Assembly: GCA_949287345.1 (NCBI GenBank) | Contig: CASEGD010000090.1 | Location: 1 to 5,499, forward strand | Direction: 5' to 3' | Origin: an uncultured Phascolarctobacterium sp. | GTDB taxonomy: Bacteria; Bacillota; Negativicutes; Acidaminococcales; Acidaminococcaceae | DNA: 5,499 nucleotides | Shown here: positions 1 through 4,893 of the stretch, one piece after another | Layout of the letters: each line of letters starts with the position of its first letter | Numbering within the stretch: the stretch's first letter is position 1 | Translations under genes and position numbers: made by a program | The notes under the pieces: model-generated | The model's database searches: none | The model's input: only the letters and a program-made list of their open reading frames with translations | What the model was told of the DNA's origin: nothing

Positions 1-81
1 TTAGCAACATTTGCTAAAGAACAACTGCAAAAATCGAACCTGAGCGAAGCGAATTTCGTATTTTTGTAGTTGTTATGCTAA
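1..81. repeat. Long imperfect inverted repeat (hairpin)
   Basis: Bases 21-38 are complementary to 55-73, with one G-T wobble (27/67) and one unpaired base (59). Outside this stem, TTAGCA at 1-6 pairs with TGCTAA at 76-81. The same TTAGCA can alternatively pair with TGCTAA at 12-17. There is no T-tract after the stem, so a simple intrinsic terminator is unlikely. Being AT-rich and foldable, it fits a dispersed intergenic repeat or a structured RNA tail of a gene lying before the window. Function unknown. Confidence 0.55.
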
Positions 82-104
82 TAGTTGCGTAGCAAGCCGA
101 GGTA

Positions 105-134
105 GCGGCGCAGCGGGAAAATCCGCCTAACCGC
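105..134. repeat. Nested GC-rich hairpin
   Basis: GCGG at 105-108 pairs with CCGC at 131-134, and inside it GCGG at 113-116 pairs with CCGC at 123-126 with an AAAA-type loop. The stems are short (4 bp each, plus a G-T pair), so this is a weak call on its own. It is reported because it sits between two longer hairpins in the same gene-free region. Confidence 0.35.
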
Positions 135-150
135 GTGAGTTTTCTTCGCC

Positions 151-176
151 CGTTCTTTTGGTCAGTCAAAAGAATG
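151..176. repeat. Perfect 8-bp hairpin, TTCTTTTG/CAAAAGAA
   Basis: TTCTTTTG at 153-160 is perfectly complementary to CAAAAGAA at 167-174 around the 6-base loop GTCAGT. The stem extends outward by a wobble and a C-G pair (151-152 with 175-176). No T-run follows on either strand, so it is not a standard terminator. From memory, similar TTTTGGTCAGTCAAAA-like segments recur in intergenic regions of related genomes. That is recollection, not a search result. Confidence 0.5.
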
Positions 177-255
177 AAGATGAATGAGTAAGTAAAAATA
201 AAAAAGTACTATCCTTCATACAAAGGCGTAATCAAAACAAAAATGAGGTGAAACT

Positions 256-606
256 TTGAACACAGAATTAAGCCCCAAATTCTTAAAACAAATCTGCGGC
301 AATGCCGAAGCCGAATTCTGCCTGTATAATCCTCGCAGTAAAAGCGGAATCCAGACATGGGAAATAAAGGTGCGAAACACTGATAACACCCGCAAAATTA
401 TCGTCGTGCGCGATTACGGCTATAAAATCGACCACGAAGAAATACAAATCCATCCATTTAAAACACGTGCCGAACGCAACGCCGAAATATTACGCTTGTA
501 TAAGGAAGAAGGAATATCCCAAATTTTCCTCGGCAATTTGTTCAACATCAGCCAGCCTTCCATTTCTCTTATCGTAAACGGCAAAAGCATAGTAAAAGAA
601 GTGTAG
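256..606 (+). CDS. Hypothetical protein with C-terminal helix-turn-helix
   Basis: Encodes 116 residues. The only usable start is TTG at 256, supported by the ribosome binding site GAGGTG at 245-250, five bases before it; an in-frame stop lies at 244-246. I do not recognise residues 1-68, a mixed charged and hydrophobic stretch (FCLYNPRSKSGIQTWEIKV, then a basic KIIVVRDYGYK segment) that looks beta-rich. Residues about 70-108 resemble a helix-turn-helix of the Trp-repressor/sigma-region-4/transposase-like kind: helix around ERNAEILRLYKEE, then QIFLGNLF, a turn at NIS, and a recognition helix SQPSISLIV. Inferred role: a small DNA-binding protein, possibly a regulator or a mobile-element-derived protein. 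It stands alone, with a structured repeat before it and a terminator directly after. Target unknown. Confidence 0.7.
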   Translation: MNTELSPKFLKQICGNAEAEFCLYNPRSKSGIQTWEIKVRNTDNTRKIIVVRDYGYKIDHEEIQIHPFKTRAERNAEILRLYKEEGISQIFLGNLFNISQPSISLIVNGKSIVKEV

Positions 607-614
607 TGCAAAAC

Positions 615-663
615 AAAAAAGCAATGTTGTTTTACCGGTTAAGTAAAGCAGCATTGCTTTTTT
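615..663 (+). terminator. Intrinsic terminator, probably shared by converging genes
   Basis: Bases 621-635 pair with 643-657, giving a 15-bp stem with two G-U wobbles and the 7-base loop CGGTTAA, followed by TTTTTT (658-663). An A-run at 615-620 mirrors the T-run, so the structure can also act for the minus-strand gene ending at 662. On that strand the two wobbles become A-C mismatches, so the plus-strand hairpin is the stronger one. It begins nine bases after the stop of the 256-606 gene. Confidence 0.88.
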
Positions 664-1405
664 AATTTACAACCTTGTACCACAACCACATCAAACTATA
701 AATTATTGGCTGATGAAGCTGGTAAGCTGCCAGCGAGTGGCGGCCTAAAAGGGATAGTGGTTTGATATCTGTATTTAATAAAACGCTTGGGCTTAAATGT
801 TTTTTGCTCAACAGGCAGGCAAAGTAACCTGCGGTGTAGATAAAGAGCCATGGCAAAATAGGAAAGTAATCGGCGGAGTGAAAAGTATCCGGCGGCAAGC
901 CGAGCCATGCTGTAAAATAATTGGCGTACAGGCTTTGCGGCAGGCTGCATTGCCAATCGCCGAAGCCGACATAGCCGTGGCTGATGTTTTTGAAAACAAA
1001 AAACAAAATAAAACTGGTAATTAATCCGCAGGTGGGCGGGATATGGCGCAGTAATTTTGCAAGAGGCAGCATTAAAAACATGGCGCTGCCGATAAAGGAC
1101 AGAATACCGAAGCTGATGATGTTATGCCTGTCGAAAAAATACGTAACAACAAAAATAAAAAAGGCGCAGCCCAATACAACAAGGCTGCGCTTTAAATGTT
1201 TATGCGCTAACGCCCAGCAAAATCCGGAAAGCAGAATAAACAGCGCCGCGCCGCTTTGCTGCCACAGATACGCAGGCAGGGTATGCAGCACGCCGGTGTT
1301 GTGCCCTAACAGGTTTTCGTTGTTCCACAGGGCGTGGTAAACAAACATATTCAGCAGCGCTGCGCCGCGCAATACGTCGATAAGGGGATAGCGTTCAGTT
1401 TTCAT
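662..1405 (-). CDS. DUF1624 / HGSNAT-like integral membrane protein
   Basis: Encodes 247 residues with many hydrophobic segments (about 12-26, 46-67, 73-90, 96-117, 126-140, 180-199, 226-243), so a polytopic inner-membrane protein. The N-terminus RYPLIDVLRGAALLNMFVYH, the segment SFGILSFIGSAMF (about 98-110) and the ending LLGRHSLAAYQLHQPIIY (about 219-236) are typical of the DUF1624 family, related to heparan-alpha-glucosaminide N-acetyltransferase and to membrane acyltransferases. The likely role is acyl transfer onto an envelope sugar, but the substrate is unknown. I chose the ATG at 1403-1405: AGGAA (minus strand, 1410-1414) precedes it, and the family motif starts eight residues in. A longer start at 1468 would only add an out-of-frame reading of the small upstream gene, which this one overlaps by 11 bases, suggesting coupled translation. 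Confidence 0.85.
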   Translation of the reverse strand: MKTERYPLIDVLRGAALLNMFVYHALWNNENLLGHNTGVLHTLPAYLWQQSGAALFILLSGFCWALAHKHLKRSLVVLGCAFFIFVVTYFFDRHNIISFGILSFIGSAMFLMLPLAKLLRHIPPTCGLITSFILFFVFKNISHGYVGFGDWQCSLPQSLYANYFTAWLGLPPDTFHSADYFPILPWLFIYTAGYFACLLSKKHLSPSVLLNTDIKPLSLLGRHSLAAYQLHQPIIYSLMWLWYKVVN

Positions 1406-1496
1406 TAAGTTCCTGTTCGTCCTCGCGTTTTTTACGCAACAGGCAGTAAGCAAGAAAAGCAAAGACAAGCAGAACGAACCAGGTTGATTTTTTCAT
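1395..1496 (-). CDS. Small single-pass membrane protein, 33 residues
   Basis: Minus-strand ATG at 1494-1496, stop at 1395-1397. It begins nine bases after a full-consensus AGGAGG (minus strand, 1506-1511), the strongest ribosome binding site on this strand, and there is an extended -10 promoter further upstream. The peptide begins MKKSTWFVLLVFAFLAYCLL (one hydrophobic helix, about residues 5-20), then RKKR, then an acidic tail rich in E, D, Q and N. The basic cluster after the helix predicts a cytoplasmic C-terminus. The end overlaps the DUF1624 gene start by 11 bases in a +1 frame, the arrangement of translationally coupled partners. It may be an accessory subunit of that membrane protein, or a leader whose translation opens the next start. 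No family recognised. Confidence 0.65.
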   Translation of the reverse strand: MKKSTWFVLLVFAFLAYCLLRKKREDEQELNEN

Positions 1497-1530
1497 TTCA
1501 GTCAGCCTCCTGTTGTGTTTTTATATTTTA

Positions 1531-1539
1531 AGTATAGCA
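1531..1539 (-). promoter_or_regulatory. Extended -10 promoter of the minus-strand pair
   Basis: On the minus strand the sequence reads TGC-TATACT (TG at 1538-1539, TATACT at 1531-1536), an extended -10 element close to consensus. It lies about 35 bases before the 33-residue gene, leaving a short leader with the AGGAGG site. No good -35 hexamer is found at 16-18 bases, as expected when a TGn extension compensates. Confidence 0.6.
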
Positions 1540-1540
1540 C

Positions 1541-1596
1541 TTTTAATGGCAAAACGCTATTTTTTACAAATAAAATAAATTAAAACTGCCATAAAA
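1541..1596. promoter_or_regulatory. Inverted repeat between divergent promoters (candidate operator)
   Basis: Bases 1541-1551 (TTTTAATGGCA) are complementary to 1587-1596 (TGCCATAAAA) with one unpaired base, separated by 35 bases. The left arm lies immediately upstream of the minus-strand -10 region and the right arm directly abuts the plus-strand -35 TTGACA at 1597. That placement suits a regulator binding both arms, but AT-rich DNA yields such matches by chance, so this is tentative. Confidence 0.3.
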
Positions 1597-1624
1597 TTGA
1601 CATAGTTTGCGTGTAATATATATT
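1597..1624 (+). promoter_or_regulatory. Sigma-70-type promoter for the efflux operon
   Basis: A perfect -35 TTGACA (1597-1602) is followed after 16 bases by TATATT (1619-1624). Transcription would start near 1631, giving a leader of about 65 bases before the adaptor ATG. It is the best-scoring classical promoter seen by eye in the window. Confidence 0.7.
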
Positions 1625-1642
1625 TAACAACAAAGAATAAAA

Positions 1643-1651
1643 TGTTATAAT
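1643..1651 (+). promoter_or_regulatory. Possible second, extended -10 promoter of the operon
   Basis: TGT-TATAAT at 1643-1651 is a perfect extended -10 box (TGnTATAAT). The -35 position (TTTAAC, 1623-1628, 17-base spacer) is poor. If used, the start would be near 1658, inside the hairpin that follows. It may be a tandem promoter or a chance match in AT-rich DNA. Confidence 0.45.
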
Positions 1652-1675
1652 TGAATTAGTGAAAGCTAATTGCAA
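1651..1675 (+). promoter_or_regulatory. Leader hairpin just before the adaptor gene
   Basis: AATTAG (1654-1659) pairs with CTAATT (1666-1671) around a TGAAAG loop. The stem extends to TTGAATTAG / CTAATTGCAA (1651-1659 / 1666-1675) with one bulged G at 1672. It ends seven bases before the AGGAGGG ribosome binding site (1682-1688). It could be a protein-binding palindrome or an mRNA stabiliser; no T-tract follows, so it is not a terminator. Confidence 0.4.
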
Positions 1676-1695
1676 TTTATCAGGAGGGTGCAGCG

Positions 1696-2751
1696 ATGAA
1701 ATTTATTAAGAACAATAAATACGTAATCGGTTTTCTGGTTATTCTTGCTGCAATCTGCTATGCGGGATATTCTTACTATCAAAGCATTACGCAGGTTGAA
1801 ACAACCGTGAAAACGGCAAAGGTTGAATATGGTACGTTAAAGGACAGCATTTCGGCAACGGGCAGTTTAAGCGCCGTCGATAACGTCGATATCAGCTCCA
1901 AAATTACGGGCCGAATTGTAGAAGTGCTGGTTGAAGAAAACCAGCATGTAGAAGCGGGGCAGGTTCTGGTTAAGCTGGACAGCACCGCTCTGGAAGCAAC
2001 GGCACGCCAGATGAAGGCACGCCTTGACAACGCCGAGCTGACCTATAACCGTTACACGGCTTTGCTTGCGCAGGGCGCGATTTCGCGCAGCGATTACGAT
2101 CTGGCGGAATCCGATTACATCGTGGCCAAGGCTAATTACGACCAGGCTGTTTCCGATGTGAACGATACGGTTATCACTTCCCCGATTGCGGGTTACATTA
2201 TCGGCGAACCTACCCCGGTAGGCCAGACCATTAGCTCCGGTATCAGCGAGCCGCAGGTAATTATGTCCGTGGCAAACCTTGACGATATGCAGATTGACAC
2301 GCTGGTCGATGAATCCGACATCGGGCGCGTAAAAGTTGGGCAGACGGTTGAATTTACCGTCGATGCTTACCCGGAGGAAACCTTTACCGGCACGGTGCGT
2401 TTGATTTCGCGCTCTGCCGTTACCGAGGACAACGTAATTTACTACACTGTTTATGTTGATGTTGCGAACCCCGAAGGCAAGCTGCTGCCGACGATGACGG
2501 CAAGGACGAACATTGTTATTGAACAGCAGGACAACACTTTAATGGTGCCGCCTAACTGCATTTATTACGAAGACGGGCGCAGCTACGTTAAGGTTTATGA
2601 CGAAGCAACCAAGGCTTCCAGAGAAGTTGACGTTAAAGTTGGCCTTACCGGCGAAGAAAGCATTGCCGTTACCGGCGATTTGCAGGAAGGCGACATGCTG
2701 CTTGTAAAACAGCGCGCTACTCAGCAGAACAATATGAGAGGGCCGATTTAA
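1696..2751 (+). CDS. macA: MacA-type periplasmic adaptor (membrane fusion protein)
   Basis: Encodes 351 residues; ATG at 1696, eight bases after AGGAGG (1682-1687). An N-terminal membrane anchor (about 9-29, VIGFLVILAAICYAGYSYY) is followed by HlyD/RND-adaptor architecture: a lipoyl-like half-domain (about 62-95, with TGRIVEVLVEENQHVEAGQVL), an alpha-hairpin (about 97-156), the second lipoyl half (VITSPIAGYI, 159-169), a beta-barrel (about 197-275) and a membrane-proximal domain to the C-terminus. The hairpin is shorter than that of E. coli MacA as I recall it. Its tip carries R119-x3-L123-x6-S130, the pattern used by TolC-docking adaptors. The protein should link the ABC permease encoded two genes downstream to an outer-membrane channel. 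First gene of the operon; 22 bases separate it from the ATPase gene. The substrate cannot be told from the sequence. Confidence 0.93.
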   Translation: MKFIKNNKYVIGFLVILAAICYAGYSYYQSITQVETTVKTAKVEYGTLKDSISATGSLSAVDNVDISSKITGRIVEVLVEENQHVEAGQVLVKLDSTALEATARQMKARLDNAELTYNRYTALLAQGAISRSDYDLAESDYIVAKANYDQAVSDVNDTVITSPIAGYIIGEPTPVGQTISSGISEPQVIMSVANLDDMQIDTLVDESDIGRVKVGQTVEFTVDAYPEETFTGTVRLISRSAVTEDNVIYYTVYVDVANPEGKLLPTMTARTNIVIEQQDNTLMVPPNCIYYEDGRSYVKVYDEATKASREVDVKVGLTGEESIAVTGDLQEGDMLLVKQRATQQNNMRGPI

Positions 2752-2773
2752 CCGGCTGTGAAAGAGGCAGGAC

Positions 2774-3457
2774 ATGGCAGAAGTAATCAGGCTTGTAGAT
2801 ATAGTAAAATCGTATATTATGGGCGACAGCATCGTCCATGCGCTGGACCATGTTAATGTCAGCATCGGCGACGGCGAGTTTACCTCGATTATGGGCCCTT
2901 CCGGCAGCGGCAAATCGACGATGATGAACATTCTGGGCTGTCTGGACAGGCCGACGAGTGGGCATTATTTTCTGCGCGGGCGCGATATTGCAGGCTACGA
3001 TGATAACGAGCTGGCGCATACCCGCAATGCGGAAATTGGCTTTGTGTTCCAGAACTTTAACCTGCTGCCGAAGCTGACGGCACAGGTGAACGTGGCCTTG
3101 CCGCTGGTGTATGCCGGCGTGGAGGAAGAAGAACGCATGGAGCGCGCCGCTAAAGCGCTTGACGCCGTAGGTTTAGGCAACAGGCTTGACCATAAACCGA
3201 ACGAGATGAGCGGCGGCCAGCGCCAGCGTGTGGCGATTGCCCGCGCGCTGGTTAACAACCCGGCCATTATTATGGCGGACGAACCGACGGGCAACCTTGA
3301 TACCAAGTCCAGCTATGAGATTATGGACATTTTTAAAGCTATGAATGACGAAGGCAAAACCATTGTGATGGTTACGCACGAACCGGATATTGCCGAACAG
3401 ACCAAGCGCATTCTGGTTATGCGTGACGGCAGGCTCGTCAGCGACGAGTGGAGGTGA
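2774..3457 (+). CDS. macB: MacB/LolD-type ABC transporter ATPase
   Basis: Encodes 227 residues, full length for the MacB/LolD/FtsE-like group; ATG at 2774, six bases after AGAGG (2763-2767). All ABC motifs are present: Walker A GPSGSGKST (41-49), Q-loop Q93, signature MSGGQ (145-149, M in place of the usual L), Walker B AIIMADEP (164-171), D-loop NLD (174-176) and switch histidine H202. It should hydrolyse ATP in the cytoplasm to drive the FtsX-like permease next to it. In E. coli MacB this domain is fused to the permease; here it is a separate protein, as in many other bacteria. The gene ends five bases before the permease start, and the permease ribosome binding site lies inside its last codons. 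The symbol is family-level. Confidence 0.95.
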   Translation: MAEVIRLVDIVKSYIMGDSIVHALDHVNVSIGDGEFTSIMGPSGSGKSTMMNILGCLDRPTSGHYFLRGRDIAGYDDNELAHTRNAEIGFVFQNFNLLPKLTAQVNVALPLVYAGVEEEERMERAAKALDAVGLGNRLDHKPNEMSGGQRQRVAIARALVNNPAIIMADEPTGNLDTKSSYEIMDIFKAMNDEGKTIVMVTHEPDIAEQTKRILVMRDGRLVSDEWR

Positions 3458-3462
3458 CGCTG

Positions 3463-4677
3463 ATGTTTAACGAATCTATCAAAATGGCACTGGACGGCAT
3501 GTTCAGCAACAAGCTGCGCACGTTTTTGACGCTGCTCGGCATCATCATCGGCGTCGGCGCGGTTATTGCCATGGTCAGCCTGGGCTTTGGCGTAAAAGAG
3601 CAGATTAAAAGCAATATTTCAAGCCTGGGCAGTAACCTTTTGATTGTTATGAGCGGCGGCCGTACCCCGAGCGGCGCGCGTTTGCCTATGGGTGAGGGCG
3701 CAAGGCTGACGGCGGAGGACGCCGAAGCGATAGAAAGGCAGATTGACGGCATTGTGCATGTGGCGCCGTCTGTATCGCGCAGTTATCAGCTTGTTGCGGG
3801 CAACCAGAACTGGACCGCCAGTGTGGAAGGCACAACGCCGAACGTGCTGGATATCCGTAACTACACTTTGGAAGACGGGCGCAACTTAACCCAGCGCGAC
3901 CTTACCAGCCGCGACCGTGTCTGCGTTATCGGGCAGACGATTGTAGAGAACCTGTTCCCTGACGGTGACGCTATCGGCAAAACGGTGCGTATTAACAAAG
4001 CGCCGTTTAAGGTAGTGGGCGTTTTGCAGGAGATGGGGCAGTCCTCCAGCGGTCAGGACCAGGACGACGTGGTGTTTATCCCGCTGACGACGGCGCAGAA
4101 CCGCATGATGGGCATTACCTACATCAGCCGCATTACCATTCAGGCTGAAAACGAAAACGTAATTGACCAGGTACAGGCGGACGTTGAAGCGCTGCTGCGT
4201 GTGCGCCATAAAATTCAGGACAACGAATACGATGACTTTACCGTGCGCAATTTAGCGGCGTTAATGGATACAATGATGGAAACAGCGAATACGATTACCA
4301 TGCTGCTTGGCTGCATTGCGGCAATCAGTTTGCTGGTTGGCGGCATCGGCATTATGAATATCATGCTGGTATCGGTAACGGAACGCACGCGCGAAATCGG
4401 TATCCGCAAGGCGCTGGGCGCGACGTATGACAATATACTTTTACAGTTTTTGATTGAAGCGATGGTTATAGGTATCGTTGGCGGCACGCTCGGCGTACTG
4501 CTCGGCGTGGGCGCATCTTACGCCATCAGCTATTTTGCGGGCTGGATGACGATAATTTCCGTGCCGGTAATTTTAATCGCCGTGCTGTTCTCCGTCGGCA
4601 TCGGCCTGTTTTTCGGCATTTACCCGGCGCGCAAGGCAGCGCTGCTTGACCCGATTGAGGCATTGCGTTATGAATAA
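3463..4677 (+). CDS. macB: MacB-type FtsX-like ABC permease
   Basis: Encodes 404 residues. I chose ATG 3463, seven bases after GGAGGT (3450-3455), over an in-frame GTG at 3448 that overlaps the ATPase gene and has no site. The layout is classic MacB: helix 1 (about 21-42, FLTLLGIIIGVGAVIAMVSL), a large extracytoplasmic domain (about 45-275), then three C-terminal helices (about 278-302, 330-357, 364-388). Conserved blocks include GIGIMNIMLVSVTERTREIG (294-313), IRKALGA (314-320) and the C-terminal YPARKAALLDPIEALRYE (387-404). By MacB analogy it works by mechanotransmission: ATP-driven movement of the periplasmic domain pushes substrate into the adaptor/channel. The 3' end overlaps the next small gene by 8 bases. 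The name macB is shared with the ATPase because MacB is split here. Confidence 0.95.
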   Translation: MFNESIKMALDGMFSNKLRTFLTLLGIIIGVGAVIAMVSLGFGVKEQIKSNISSLGSNLLIVMSGGRTPSGARLPMGEGARLTAEDAEAIERQIDGIVHVAPSVSRSYQLVAGNQNWTASVEGTTPNVLDIRNYTLEDGRNLTQRDLTSRDRVCVIGQTIVENLFPDGDAIGKTVRINKAPFKVVGVLQEMGQSSSGQDQDDVVFIPLTTAQNRMMGITYISRITIQAENENVIDQVQADVEALLRVRHKIQDNEYDDFTVRNLAALMDTMMETANTITMLLGCIAAISLLVGGIGIMNIMLVSVTERTREIGIRKALGATYDNILLQFLIEAMVIGIVGGTLGVLLGVGASYAISYFAGWMTIISVPVILIAVLFSVGIGLFFGIYPARKAALLDPIEALRYE

Positions 4678-4849
4678 CGGCAATAATAAACACAAAACAA
4701 CTTTAAAAGAAGTTTTAACGGCCTTCTATGAATATCTTAGAAGGCCTAAAACTGTTTTTGATATTAAAGACCGCCTGAAGGCCTTAATTTTTTTTGCAAT
4801 AATTATTATGATACTTGAGAAAATAGCACAATTTTTTGCAGAGATGTGA
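4670..4849 (+). CDS. Putative 59-residue membrane protein overlapping the permease gene
   Basis: ATG at 4670 lies inside the last codons of the permease gene (8-base overlap), with GAGG at 4657-4660 as a possible ribosome binding site. An upstream in-frame TTG (4646) would only read further into the permease gene. The N-terminal 37 residues are hydrophilic and charged (KTTLKEVLTAFYEYLRRPK, DIKDRLK), followed by one hydrophobic helix (about 38-57). The overlap suggests a coupled accessory protein of the transporter. Against it: the DNA is clearly more AT-rich than the neighbours, uses AGA/AGG codons, and contains a long terminator-like hairpin plus a T8 run. It could therefore be a non-coding 3' region that happens to stay open. 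I recognise no family. Confidence 0.5.
   Translation: MNNGNNKHKTTLKEVLTAFYEYLRRPKTVFDIKDRLKALIFFAIIIMILEKIAQFFAEM
4711..4759 (+). terminator. Terminator-like hairpin at the end of the efflux operon
   Basis: AGTTTTA (4711-4717) plus GGCCTTCTA (4720-4728) pair perfectly with TAGAAGGCC (4738-4746) plus TAAAACT (4747-4753): a 16-bp stem with a 2-base bulge (AC, 4718-4719) and a 9-base loop. GTTTTTG follows. The stem is strong but the T-run is only five long. It lies 34 bases after the permease stop, where an operon terminator is expected, yet inside the putative 59-residue gene. Confidence 0.5.
4763..4795 (+). terminator. Weak secondary terminator candidate with T8 run
   Basis: Eight T residues (4788-4795) follow a poor hairpin: ATTAA (4763-4767) with TTAAT (4784-4788), and GCC (4773-4775) with GGC (4780-4782). 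A palindromic AAGGCCTT at 4778-4785 could instead pair with the earlier AAGGCCT at 4741-4747. It may add to termination downstream of the stronger hairpin. Confidence 0.3.
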
Positions 4850-4855
4850 TATAAT
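4847..4855 (+). promoter_or_regulatory. Extended -10 promoter for nadD
   Basis: TGA-TATAAT at 4847-4855 is a perfect extended -10 (TGnTATAAT), whose TGA also closes the 59-residue frame. The -35 region is weak. Transcription would start around 4862, giving a leader of about 32 bases with GGAGG at 4880-4884. Together with the terminators before it, this suggests nadD is transcribed separately from the efflux operon. Confidence 0.65.
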
Positions 4856-4893
4856 TATTCGATAGATATGTTTTATTTTGGAGGAAAGCAGCT

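Larger units (their letters stand above)
1..255. other. Gene-free leader region with inverted repeats
   Basis: No convincing gene starts or ends here. The stretch is rich in inverted repeats, listed separately, and has the look of a dispersed intergenic element. An open frame runs from 93 to a TAA at 189-191. It has no ATG near its beginning and no ribosome binding site, and would encode a low-plausibility peptide ending in SVKRMKMNE, so I do not call it a gene. The last 60 bases are A-rich and lead into the ribosome binding site of the next gene. A TACTAT at 207-212 could be a -10 box, but I see no good -35 partner. Confidence 0.6.

Noticed and set aside
93..191. Open frame of 32 codons in the leader region
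   Set aside because: There is no ATG near its start, no ribosome binding site, and it lies wholly inside hairpin-rich repeat-like sequence.
1..191. CRISPR array or tRNA gene
   Set aside because: There are no regularly spaced direct repeats and no cloverleaf with a T-loop GTTCRA signature; the repeats are inverted and unequal.
984..1340. Plus-strand 118-codon frame opposite the DUF1624 gene
   Set aside because: It is antisense to a gene with clear family motifs, and its composition (scattered Cys, Lys and Arg, no domain) is that of a shadow frame.
1406..1468. N-terminal extension of the DUF1624 protein to a start at 1468
   Set aside because: It has no ribosome binding site, is an out-of-frame reading of the 33-residue gene, and lies before the conserved family N-terminus; ATG 1403-1405 fits better.
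2539..2931. Minus-strand 130-codon frame across the adaptor/ATPase junction
   Set aside because: It is opposite two well-supported genes, spans their intergenic gap, and shows no motif; it is a shadow.
3448..3457. Possible frameshift or fusion between ATPase and permease
   Set aside because: Both proteins are full length with intact ends and a ribosome binding site between them; split MacB is common.
3448..3462. Earlier GTG start of the permease
   Set aside because: It overlaps the ATPase gene and lacks a ribosome binding site, while ATG 3463 follows GGAGGT at good spacing and begins at the usual MacB N-terminus.
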